From: Glandiceps talaboti
Lineage: Eukaryota > Hemichordata > Enteropneusta > Spengelidae
Assembly: GCF_964340395.1 (NCBI RefSeq)
Contig: NC_135567.1
Span: 6,029,899 to 6,093,898, forward strand
Direction of reading: 5' to 3'
Length of the DNA: 64,000 nucleotides
Shown piece by piece: positions 14,077 to 27,000 of the stretch. Positions within the stretch are counted from its first letter, which is position 1. The number at the start of each line of letters is the position of its first letter. The notes beneath the pieces are model-generated. The model saw only the letters and a list, made by a program, of their open reading frames with translations, was not told where the DNA came from and made no database searches. Made by a program: the position numbers and the translations under genes.

Positions 14077-14295
14077 AAACAACGTGTTATGTTTACTTGA
14101 TTTGGTATGGTATATTTTTTTTGGAGGATGCGCGGCTCTGAAAAGAATAATTTGGTTTGGTTGTCATGACAACATCTAGTTGAGTAGGTCCAGTGAGTGA
14201 ATCACAAATATAGCCCTAGTACACAATTTCAACGCATGGTTGTTGGCCTTGTTTGCTTTGGTTCTGGTGAGTTAAACCCAATTTTGAAAAGGTCT

Positions 14296-14812
14296 GAAAC
14301 TTTGGTGAAGTGTCTCATTAAGCTTATAGACTGTGGTACAACTTTGGTGAGGTGTCTCATTATAGACTGTGGTACAACTTTGGTGAGGTGTCTCATTATA
14401 GACTGTGGTACAGCTTTGGTGAGGTGTCACATTATAGACTGTGGTACAACTTTGGTGAGGTGTCTCATTATAGACTGTGGTACAACTTTGGTGAGGTGTC
14501 ACATTATAGACTGTGGTACAACTTTGGTGAGGTGTCTCATTATAGACTGTGGTACAACTTTGGTGAGGTGTCTCACTATAGACTGTGGTACAACTTTGGT
14601 GAGGTGTCACATTATAGACTGTGGTACAACTTTGGTGAGGTGTCTCATTATAGACTGTGGTACAACTTTGGTGAGGTGTCTCATTATAGACTGTGGTACA
14701 ACTTTGGTGAGGTGTCTCATTATAGACTGTGGTACAACTTTGGTGAGGTGTTTCAGCATAGACTGTGGTACAACTTTGGTGAGGTACTGTCTCAGCATAG
14801 ACTGTGGTACAG
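14296..14812. repeat. 36-bp minisatellite, ~13 copies, open in several frames
   Basis: The unit is ACTGTGGTACAACTTTGGTG + AGGTGTCTCATTATAG. Because 36 is divisible by three, long frames stay open on both strands (12-residue period such as DCGTTLVRCLII). No splice or start context and no family supports expression, so I treat it as non-coding. It lies about 0.6 kb upstream of the 15400 start codon. Confidence 0.9.
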
Positions 14813-14819
14813 ATAGTTC

Positions 14820-15399
14820 TGACACGTCTGAGTTGGTATAGGATCTCAATCTGCAGTCTGGCTATATATATAGCTAGTATTGGGATGTTTCTCATTACCT
14901 CAAAAGTTGGATTTCTGTCTCTCTGTTGTCATCTCTTCATATGCACTTCACCTAGATGTCCATGATGGAAACAAGAGATGATATTTGTTGCCCCCTTGCC
15001 CATAGGGACGAGTAGTATTTCGTAGATTATTAGTCTAGTCTAAGTCTAGATATGACAACACTTGATTTAAATAAATTTCCCTACTTCTACGGAAAGATCG
15101 TATAGAGAATAAATTGATACATTTGTAGTAGCATGATTCGTGTGATGTTTTCTTAGGAAACAGCGATCTAAGAAATATTACGTGTCCCTTTGCCCTTGCC
15201 CACCCTCGACATGCACACTTATTGTGTTGCTCAAAACATACTCGAACACTTCCGGGTTTGTATAACGCATGCTCATTGCGTTTGTCAAGCGTCTGAGGTC
15301 AACAAACCCTTTGATCATTTACTGTACATGCGACGCACGAGTCACTGGACTTACCCGGGGGTGGGGAAGACCTACCCTGCCGTACGACTCTGAAACATC
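14820..15399 (+). promoter_or_regulatory. Upstream region of the 15400 gene
   Basis: This is the interval between the 36-bp array and the start codon. The last 200 bp are less AT-rich and contain CpG-bearing stretches (for example CGACGCACGAGTCAC), which suits a TATA-less promoter/5'UTR. No specific element can be named. Inference only. Confidence 0.3.
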
Positions 15400-15889
15400 A
15401 TGGGAGATAACAGAGAAGACGCCAATCTCAGGAAGTTCAAAGGTTTTTTCCCCAAACGTTTACTCCCTACTACTACCACTACTAAACGTCAACGGAAGCG
15501 ACGCTATTCTTCAGAGTCGTCTCCAGAACCTGCATATCCAACTCGTTCCCACGGCTCTAGTTCCGCTAGTACTAGTAGTGGTACGTATAGTTCTGACAAC
15601 TGTACAGATCGCCGTATGCATCGAGCCGGTCGCTCGGCATGGACAGAACGACAACTGGACAGATTACATTGGTATCCTGCTAGCTTCCCCAACTTAGACC
15701 CTGGCAAATTTTGTGACGAGAGAAACAAAATCAGCGACAAGCTGCTTATCCTGAAGATTTGTATTGAGCGTGTTATGCAATGGTTGTTGGAACCTGGCAA
15801 ATTGGAACCACCAATCATCAACGAATCTGAAGTTAGTACTGTAACTGTAAGCGAGGCTGTGAAGAACGAAATACGGAAAGAACTTGAAG
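15400..15889 (+). CDS. Exon 1 of the unknown-family gene (initiating exon)
   Basis: ATG at 15400 in the context ATCATGG. 163 codons plus one base, then donor GAAG|GTAAGG. It carries the basic/Ser-rich N-terminus and the first predicted helices, ending VKNEIRKELE. Confidence 0.75.
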
Positions 15890-18800
15890 GTAAGGCTATG
15901 TTCCAGTGTTGGTAACTTTTCCTCTTTTGTCCCCATTTACTCACAAATTACATGTAATGTTAGTATTGATACAATGGGGGTATTCCCAAAATCAATATAT
16001 GTATGTCTGTTGGTATTTATTAAAGGGGAACACCACTCCAGGAATTTTAATAAACTCTGCATTCTGGAGAGTCATTTCATACTTTTACATCACCTACAAT
16101 TATTTGCGATTTCAGAGAAACATCAAGTTGATCTTGTGCATCTTTGCTATGGGCTATTGCATCATGGGAAATAACAGAACTACATTATTCAATGGCTGAG
16201 CAATTTAGTGATTCATGACAACTGTTCACATTGAAATGTATAGAATGTTGTACTCATGATTATATTATACCAGTATATTGATGGCACAAATCGAGAGATC
16301 TGATTGGTCTAGATATCGAACTAGCACGTCTAAAATGAGTGATACTGCATCGCAGCATGGTTGGTATGTGTCCAAATTTTGATGATCACTGTCCATCTAC
16401 GAATATTGTAGTCCGCCGTGATACTGATAGTTAACTCTGCGAATTGGCAGAGGATGATTTTCTCAATGAGACAATATTTTATGGGAAATGATGAAGGAAA
16501 TTTCGAAAGCAAACGGAAGTTAATCGCATATTTGTACAAATCATTTCCTACTAAGGTAAAGGCATGCATGCGATCGGTTCTACCGTCTAGCCTCGGCTGG
16601 AGTGGAAACAAGTGAGCTGTCCTGTCAGAAGCCAGTGTAAGAGCTTGCACTGGTCGACTTACCATTAATCTAAATAGAAATTTGTCAGGGGTCCTGTCCT
16701 AGAGTATCAGTCATCAATCCAAGAGAAAAATCCTCAAACCAGAAAATCTACTGACGTAACTTCTAGTAATGTAATTACATTGTAGATATATACATGTAAA
16801 CCTCTCGCTATGTCTATTGTCTCACTCTACCATGTTGCAAAGTCGGTCGGTGTCGTGCGCCAACGTTTCCACTGCGCCAAAGTTTCCGGTTCTATGATAT
16901 GCGCATGTGTCGAAATTGGCCGGAAATTCTGTCGTGCATAACAATGTGAAATTATTTCCACTGCAAAAAAATTTCCGGTCATTACTTTTACACAAAGAAC
17001 CATGTGATCTAATAATTAAACTATATAGAAAATGGTATTATATTTTGAAACTTGTGACAAACTTTCCAACCGTCAGACATACACTTAATGTGACTTATTT
17101 AAATCCTAGCCCATGACATTTATTATGTAGTGATGGTACCTTTTAAAGTTGATCTGAAATTCTGTTCAATTTGAATTTGCTCCCTTTTAAATCCATTGCG
17201 ACAAACCATCAGCTCTACATTGTAAATTAAACCATGGTATATGACATTTATTTTATCGTGATTGGTATGTTTTGAAAGTTGATCAAAATTTCTGTTCAAT
17301 TTGCCCCCTTTTATATCCATGAAGCATAAAGCATGCTGTATTCTATCTTTCTCTTAGCCAACAAGGTTGTTTTACGAGAGGTTTATTTTACATTGTACAA
17401 CAGATTTGTTTTCTTCACGGAAGTAAACTTAGGAAAGCTCAAAACAAATGGCAAATGTGTACATGTATGTCACCTCTTATTTGTTTGTTTTATTTACAAA
17501 ATAACAAATGCATTCTGTTGTCAATAAAAACAAACAACAGAAAATTTAGTACATGTAGTTTCTTACGTAATATAATTTTAAAGTGGCCATATGGATGAGG
17601 AGTGGGTATTTATTTTAGATTTTTCATTTGTAAAGTAATTTTATCATAGCTTCCTACCAGAAAAATCAATATGAAACAACATTGACTACTGGTATGTCTG
17701 TGTTTGTAATTCAATACATTGCAAAAAGCTAAAAATGTGTAAAACGTTTGTTATCGTTATGTACATTAACAAACATTTTGCTCAATTTATTGAGTAACAA
17801 ACACGCTGTTTCTTTTCAAATTGATTTTCAAGTACATGTAGGAAGCCATGATAAAATTGATTTGTAAATCCAAAATCCAAAATAAATACCCAATCATCAT
17901 CATCCATAGAGTGACTTTAACATGTAAGGTAATTAACATATTCTCAGATATATTTGAGCATAGTTTCAATAGAATTCAATTCAAGTTTATTTAACTTTAT
18001 TTATCCCAAAATTGGTAATTAACATTGGCAGCTGTGGAAACAGACATAGCTATATAAAGACAGTAAGTAAAATCAGAATGTAAAATCTATAAAACATCAC
18101 ACACCACAAACACTAACTTAAAACTTACAAATCATTTAAAAGCTGCACTGTGGTTGGAATAAAGGAATGTTTGTGTCAGTTTGACCTGTAAGCTGGTGCC
18201 CTGAAACGCCGTCCAGAAGGAAGTCAAACAAACTCTGAAGATACAACGTGAACTTTACATAATAAAATTGAACAAGCTTTCCTGAACACCTGTTGACTTT
18301 AAAAATGTGACAAGTTTCTCAGTGGTATACCAATTATTTTGGATACCAATTCATTAGTATTTAGTATTACATTTCCCATGGTGCAACATTCAATATGGCA
18401 GGTTTTCGAGTTCCCTATTATTAGAATATAGAATGTAGTATGCAGGTTTAAACTTCACCTGATGATTACTTACACATTGTAATATACTCAACCTGAATTA
18501 TGTCATAAGATATACAAATGTACATGTAAGGTCATTTCATGTGACCTACACACATTATATTTATGATAATGTCTACTTCAATTTTATTCTCCTTACAGAG
18601 TCATATATGTGTAGAATTGCGGAGAAAGTTTGGGAGTCCACTCAGCTTGTCCCATTAGAAATTTTGTCCAATGAAAAGTTGAGTGAGATTATCATGGTAA
18701 GTACATCAAGTCTTTGAGTAAAATTGATTTATGGTTCAAAATGCCAATTGCTAGCAAAAAGAATATTACACAAATTGTTAAAAGTTGGTCTGATTTTTTT

Positions 18801-20973
18801 CAAGTGTAGGTTCAGTAGTGCTGGTGATAGAAGTGTTAACACTGTGTCTGCTATCTGTACACTATATGTACATGTATGCTAGTGTTAACACTGTGTCTGC
18901 TATCTGTACACTATATGTACATGTATGCTAGTGTTAACACTGTGTCTGCTATCTGTACACTATATGTACATGTATGCTAGTGTTAACACTGTGTCTGCTG
19001 TCTGTACACTATATATACATGTATGCTAGTGTTAAAACATACTGGTAGTGTACTTCAGAACACTCTGTTCGAAAAGACAACAATATTGTAATTGGTGGTT
19101 TTCTTTGTTTCAATTGTGAATGTTGAGTGTTGAGTATGGTTGATAGAATTCAGTTGTATCACAAGTCATGACATTGCTGTTACAGTATGGTTGATAGAAT
19201 TCAGTTGTATCTCAAGTTATGACATTGCTATAACTGTTACAGTATGGTTGATAGAATTCAGTTGTATCTCAAGTTATGACATTGTTGTTACAGTACGGTT
19301 GATAGAATTCAGTTGTATCTCAAGTTATGACATTGCTGTTACAGTATAGTTGATAGAATTCAGTTGTATTTTAAGTTATGACATTGCTGTTACAGTATTG
19401 TTGATAGAATTCAGTTGTATCTCAAGTTATGACATTGCTATTACAGTATTGTTGATAGAATTCAGTTGTATCTCAAGTTATGACATAGATGTTACAGTAT
19501 GGTTGATAGAATTCAGTTGTATCTCAAGTTATGACATTGCTGCTACAGTATGGTTGATAGAATTCAGTTGTATCTCAAGTCATGACATTGCTGTTACAGT
19601 ATTGTTGATAGAATTCAGTTGTATCTCAAGTTATGACAGATGTTACAGTATGGTTGATAGAATCCAGTTGTATCTCAAGTTATGACATTGTTGTTACAGT
19701 ATGGTTGATAGAATTCAGTTGTATCTCAAGTTATGACAGATGTTACAGTATGGTTGATAGAATTCAGTTGTATCTCAAGTTATAACATTGTTGTTACAGT
19801 ACGGTTGATAGAATTCAGTTGTATCTCAAGTTATGACATTGCTGTTACAGTATTGTTGATAGAATTCAGTTGTATCTCAAGTTATGACATTGATGTTACA
19901 GTATGGTTGATAGAATTCAGTTGTATCTCAAGTTATGACATAGATTTACAGTATGGTTGATAGAATTCAGTTGTATCTCAAGTTACGACATTGTTGTTAC
20001 AGTATGGTTGATAGAATTCAGTTGTATCTCAAGTTATGACATTGCTGTTACAGTATGGTTGATAGAATTCAGTTGTTTCTCAAGTTATGACATTGCTGTT
20101 ACAGTATGGTTGATAGAATTCAGTTGTATCTCAAGTTATGATATTGCTGTTACAGTATGGTTGATAGAATTCAGTTGTATCTCAAGTTATGACATTGCTG
20201 TTACAGTATAGTTTATAGAATTCAGTTGTATCTCAAGTTATGACATTGATGTTACAGTATGGTTGATAGAATTCAGTTGTATCTCAAGTTATGACATAGA
20301 TTTACAGTATGGTTGATAGAATTTAGTTGTATCTCAAGTTACGACATTGTTGTTACAGTATGGTTGATAGAATTCAGTTGTATCTCAAGTTATGACATTG
20401 CTGTTACAGTATGGTTGATAGAATTCAGTTGTATCTCAAGTTATGACATTGCTGTTACAGTATGGTTGATAGAATTCAGTTGTATCTCAAGTTTATAATT
20501 TTGTCAATATCTCTTTATAGAATATTGAAGGAGTACCTGCCAAGATCCTAATGGGTATTGAAAATATATTTATCTCCTGGCTAGAGATCAACACAACTAA
20601 CAAATTACTAGAACTGAGCTTAGATGAATTGATGGATAATGTTGTCAATCATTTGTACACAAATGAATATGAGATGTTACAACATCGTGATTACATAATA
20701 AGGTAAGAAAGTCATATATATTAGAGTTTACATTGTCTGTTGGTCACATCGTAAAGGTCAAAATGTTCACCAAAAACAAAATTAAAACAATTTTTTTTTG
20801 TACAAAATTACTTTATTGACATTTTACTTGTTGGACATCAATGTACATTATAAAGTTCAGTAGTGCTATAGTCATTGTCAGTGTCTATGTCTGTCTGTCT
20901 GTCTGTCTGTCTGTCAGTTTGTCTGTCTGTCTGTCATTCTGTCAGACTGTGTGTCTGTCATTCTGTCTGTATG

Positions 20974-21011
<38 letters not shown>

Positions 21012-24000
21012 TATTTGTATAGTGTGTATGTATGTGTGTGATGCAATCATTTTGCTTTGAACAACAACAGGGATTTATAGCTAAGTGAATAAACAAATGT
21101 ATGCCAATTTTAATAAGTCTAGCAACAAGCAAATTCCCATAGCAACATCAAAATGATCTGTATATGGTAAAGATAACAACATGGTTGGATAGGCAACTGA
21201 ATAATCATTTATGAACACCTATACCTAGCATGGCTCACCATGTGGGTAAACATTATTAAAAACTGTACAGTTGTGCTGCAATGCCATTGGCGCTATTTAT
21301 TTTATAATGGTTGTTTGATATAAGATAGGAATGGTCACACAATTGCAATGTCACACAAGCTCATAAAATTAACACCGTTCCTCGTTTAGGACAACCCCTC
21401 CAGTCTCACCTTTGATAAACAACTCAGTGTCTGAAGACTTGTGTTTCCTATCACAGCTATTGTATGTCAAAAATGAAGTTTCATGGTTTGCTGTAAACTT
21501 TTGTAAATGTGTTCTTAAATTTACCTACATGTATATTGTTTGTATTTTCTATTTAATCACAATAAAATTAAATTTTAATAATTATGAGAAACATGTCTTA
21601 CAATGGCCTCTTTATTTTATTTTTTAGATTGAGGGGGGCAACAATGAGACAATTTGAAACATGCAAAGAACAAAGATCTATACAATGTGATGTGGAAGTA
21701 CAAGTCAACCATTATCTTTCTGGCATGGGAAAACGTTTTGAGAGTAAAGTGCTAACAGCAACAGAGGTATGTTTTCTTTCTTTAATGAGCCCATGTGTAC
21801 ACATGTACACGAATGTATGTAAGTACATGCCTGCGTGCATGCGTGCGTATGTACCTACGTACTTGCATACATACATATCGTCACGTCAGTGCAGAAAGGT
21901 CGTATCTGCTATGCAATTGTATAGGCAGATACGACCTTACTGCACTGACGCGACGATATACACATGTACACGTATGTACGTACGTACATGCCTGCATGTG
22001 TGTGTGCGTATGTCATTACCTATGTACTTACATACATACATAAATACATACATACATTTTGTACGTATATGACCATTGGTGTAACAAAAGTACTTGCCAT
22101 GGCCACAGTACCAGATATATATGTAAGCATTGCTGTGAAAGAGTTATTTCCCACAGCCATGTACCAGCTATGTAAGTATTGCTGTAATAGAGGTATTTCA
22201 TACAGCCAAATACCAGCTATGTAAGCATTGCTGTAATAGAGGTATTTCATACAGCCATGTACCAGCTATGTAAGCATTGCTGTAACAGAGGTATTTCATA
22301 CAGCCATGTACCAGCTATGTAAGCATTGCTGTAACAGAGGTATTTCATACAGCCATGTACCAGCTATGTGAGCATTGCTGTAATAGAGGTATTTCATACA
22401 GCTATGTACCAGCTATGTAAGTATTGCTGTAATAGAGGTATTTCATACAGCTATGTACCAGCTATGTAAGCATTGCTGTAATAGAGGTATTTCATACAGC
22501 CATGTACCAGCTATGTAAGTATTGCTGTAACAGAGGTATTTCATACAGCCATGTACCAGCTATGTAAGCATTGCTGTAACAGAGGTATTTCATACAGCCA
22601 TGTATTAGCTATGTAAGCATTGCTGTAACAGAGGTAATTCGTACAGCTATGTACCAGCTATGTAAGCATTGCTGTAACAGAGGTATTCATACAGCCATGT
22701 ACCAGCTATGTAAGCATTGCTGTAACAGAGGTATTTCATACAGCCATGTACCAGCTATGTAAGTATTGTTGTAACAGAGGTATTTCATACAGCCATGTAC
22801 CAGCTATGTAAGCATTGCTGTAACAGAGGTATTTCATACAGCCATGTACCAGCTATGTAAGTATTGCTGTAATAGAGGTATTTCATACAGCTATGTACCA
22901 GCTATGTAAGCATTGCTGTAATAGAGGTATTTCATACAGCCATGTACCAGCTATGTAAGTATTGCTGTAACAGAGGTATTTCATACAGCCATGTACCAGC
23001 TATGTAAGCATTGCTGTAACAGAGGTAATTCGTACAGCTATGTACCAGCTATGTAAGCATTGCTGTAACAGAGGTATTCATACAGCCATGTACCAGCTAT
23101 GTAAGCATTGCTGTAACAGAGGTATTTCATACAGCCATGTACCAGCTATGTAAGTATTGTTGTAACAGAGGTATTTCATACAGCCATGTACCAGCTATGT
23201 AAGCATTGCTGTAACAGAGGTATTTCATACAGCCATGTACCAGCTATGTAAGTATTGTTGTAACAGAGGTATTTCATACAGCCATGTACCAGCTATGTAA
23301 GCATTGCTGTAACAGGTATTTCATACAGCCATGTACCAGCTATGTAAGCATTGCTGTAACAGGTATTTCATACAGCCATATACCAGCTATGTAAGTATTG
23401 CTGTAACAGAGGTATTTCATACAGCCATGTACCAGCTATGTAAGCATTGCTGTAATAGAGGTATTTCATACAGCCATGTACCAGCTATGTAAGCATTGCT
23501 GTAACAGAGGTATTTCATACAGCCATGTACCAGCTATGTAAGCATTGCTGTAATAGAGGTATTTCATACAGCCATGTACCAGCTATGTAAGCATTGCTGT
23601 AACAGAGGTATTTTATACAGCCATGTACCAGCTATGTAAGTATTGCTGTAATAGAGGTATTTCATACAGCCATGTACCAGCTATGTAAGTATTGCTGTAA
23701 CAGAGGTATTTCATACAGCCATGTACCAGCTATGTAAGTATTGCTGTAACAGAGGTATTTTATACAGCCATGTACCAGCTATGTTAGTATTGCTGTAACA
23801 GAGGTATTTCATACAGCCATGTACCAGCTATGTAAGCATTGCTGTAACAGAGGTATTTCATACAGCCATGTACCAGCTATGTAAGTATTGCTGTAATAGA
23901 GGTATTTCATACAGCCATGTACCAGCTATGTAAGCATTGCTGTAACAGAGGTATTTCATACAGCCATGTACCAGCTATGTAAGTATTGCTGTAATAGAGG

Positions 24001-27000
24001 TATTTCATACAGCCATGTACCAGCTATGTAAGCATTGCTGTAACAGAGGTATTTCATACAGCCATGTACCAGCTATGTAAGTATTGCTGTAATAGAGGTA
24101 TTTCATACAGCCATGTACCAGCTATGTAAGCATTGCTGTAATAGAGGTATTTCATACAGCCATGTACCAGCTATGTAAGTATTGCTGTAATAGAGGTATT
24201 TCATACAGCCATGTACCAGCTATGTAAGCATTGCTGTAATAGAGGTATTTCATACAGCCATGTACCAGCTATGTAAGCATTGCTGTAACAGAGGTATTTC
24301 ATACAGCTATGTACCAGCTATGTAAGCATTGCTGTAACAGGTATTTCATACAGCCATGTACCAGCTATGTAAGCATTGCTGTAACAGAGGTATTTCATAC
24401 AGCCATGTACCAGCTATGTAAGCATTGCTGTAATAGAGGTATTTCATACAGCCATGTACCAGCTATGTAAGCATTGCTGTAACAGAGGTATTTCATACAG
24501 CCATATACCAGCTATGTAAGCATTGCTGTAACAGAGGTATTTCATACAGCCATATACCAGCTATGTAAGCATTGCTGTAATAGAGGTATTTCATACAGCC
24601 ATATACCAGCTATGTAAGCATTGCTGTAATAGAGGTATTTCATACAGCCATGTACCAGCTATGTAAGCATTGCTGTAACAGAGGTATTTCATACAGCCAT
24701 GTACCAGCTATGTAAGCATTGCTGTAATAGAGGTATTTCATACAGCCATATACCAGCTATATAAGTATTGCTGTAACAGAGGTATTTCATACAGTCATGT
24801 ATTAGCTATGTAAGCATTGCTGTAACAGGTATTTCATACAGCCATGTACCAGCTATGTAAGCATTGCTGTAATAGAGGTATTTCATACAGCCATGTACCA
24901 GCTATGTAAGCATTGCTGTAATAGAGGTATTTCATACAGCCATGTACCAGCTATGTAAGCATTGCTGTAATAGAGGTATTTCATACAGCCATATACCAGC
25001 TATGTAAGCATTGCTGTAATAGAGGTATTTCATACAGCCATGTACCAGCTATGTATGCATTGCTGTAATAGAGGTATTTCATACAGCCATATACAAGTTG
25101 TGAACAATGCTGATTAGACATAAAGACAAGTACTGTTACAGGCTTTGATTCCACCATTCAGTTAGCTGTTCAATGTAAGTGGATTAGCACAACTGTGTAC
25201 TAAGTGTACCATACATATTTTTGATACAGGGATATGTGTGAACAGTCTTTGTATAGATTTGCAGATATGCACCATCCATATAATATAGTTTACAGGGATG
25301 TTTGTCAAAGCCATGGAGTAGGATCGTGGCATAATAAAACCTGTTATGAGGCTTTGAGTTATTTGTCTGGTACATGTACATGGCTACTTCTCAGTCATCC
25401 TAGCACTAATGATGTCAACAGCTTAGTGCAGATTCTGTGAGGTTCTATACATGTATGTATGACCCAATACTTGGTATGATAAGGATATCAACATTGGATT
25501 GTTTACAGTTTATAAAACTGATAAAAACCAAATTGGTAAATTGGCTGTAAAAGGGTGATGCTGTCAATTTTGCAAAGTACTTACTGTTGACATGTGGTTT
25601 CGATAACAACCAAACATCTGAAGATACGTCATGAGATAGTTATTAGCAGGGAAAAATATTTCCCTTTTATGGCCAAGCATGGATGTACATGTACATTGTA
25701 AATTTGTATATCACACAAGAGTATGTCTATGTAATACATCCCATAGTATTGTTAACTATGGATGTATATCACACAAGAGTATGTCTATGTAATACATCCC
25801 TTAGTATTGTTAACTATGGATGTATATCACACAAGAGTATGTCTATGTAATACATCCCTTAGTATTGTTAACTATGGATGTATATCACACAAGAGTATGT
25901 CTATGTAATACACCCCTTAGTATTGTTAACTATGGATGTATATCACACAATAGTATGTCTATGTAATACATCCCTTAGTATTGTTAACTATGGATGTATA
26001 TGACACAAGAGTGTGTCTATGTATTACACCCCTTAGTATTGTTAACTATGGATGTATATCACACAAGAGTATGTCTATGTAATACATCCCTTAGTATTGT
26101 TAACTATTGATGTATATCACACAAGAGTATGTCTATGTAATACATCCCTTAGTATTGTTAACTATGGATGTATATCACACAAGAGTATGTCTATGTAATA
26201 CATCCCTTAGTATTGTTAACTATGGATGTATATCACACAAGAGTATGTCTATGTAATACATCCCTTAGTATTGTTAACTATGGATGTATATCACACAAGA
26301 GTATGTCTATGTAATACACCCCTTAGTATTGTTAACTATGGATGTATATGACACAAGAGTATGTCTATGTAATACATCCCTTAGTATTGTTAACTATGGA
26401 TGTATATCACACAAGAGTATGTCTATGTAATACATCCCTTAGTATTGTTAACTATGGATGTATATCACACAAGAGTATGTCTATGTAATACACCCCTTAG
26501 TATTGTTAACTATGGATGTATATCACACAAGAGTATGTCTATGTAATACATCCCTTAGTATTGTTAACTATGGATGTATATCACACAAGAGTATGTCTAT
26601 GTAATACATCCCTTAGTATTGTTAACTATGGATGTATATCACACAAGAGTATGTCTATGTAATACACCCTTCAGTATTGTTAACTATGGATGTATATCAC
26701 ACAAGTCTATGTAATACATCCCTTAGTATTGTTAACTATGGATGTATATCACACAAGAGTATGTCTATGTAATACACCCCTTAGTATTGTTAACTATGGA
26801 TGTATATCACACAAGAGTATGTCTATGTAATACATCCCATAGTATTGTTAACTATGGATGTATATCACACAAGAGCGTGTCTATGTAATACACCCCTTAA
26901 TATTGTTAACTATGGATGTATATCACACAAGAGTATGTCTATGTAATACATCCCTTAGTATTGTTAACTATGGATATATATCACACAAGAGTATGTCTAT

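Larger units (their letters stand above)
15890..18598 (+). other. Intron 1 of the unknown-family gene
   Basis: 2.7 kb with no exon seen. It holds an interspersed-looking segment near 16020-16200, a two-copy ~110-bp direct repeat at 17113-17320, a foldback element at 17555-17945 and a minus-strand LINE 3' fragment at 17968-18250. Confidence 0.6.

Noticed and set aside
14197-14895. Frames of over 200 codons on both strands
   Set aside because: The 36-bp unit keeps all frames without a stop open; both strands are equally open, which is an array effect.
19140-20498. Series of ORFs with IEFSCISSYDIAVTV repeats
   Set aside because: 51-bp intronic array; frames break wherever a unit has an indel, and they lie between verified splice sites of the 15400 gene.
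25230-25440. Direct splicing of this frame to exon 4 through the acceptor at 25229
   Set aside because: The phase gives an immediate stop (GGA TAT GTG TGA); the exon at 37244 fits phase and signals better.
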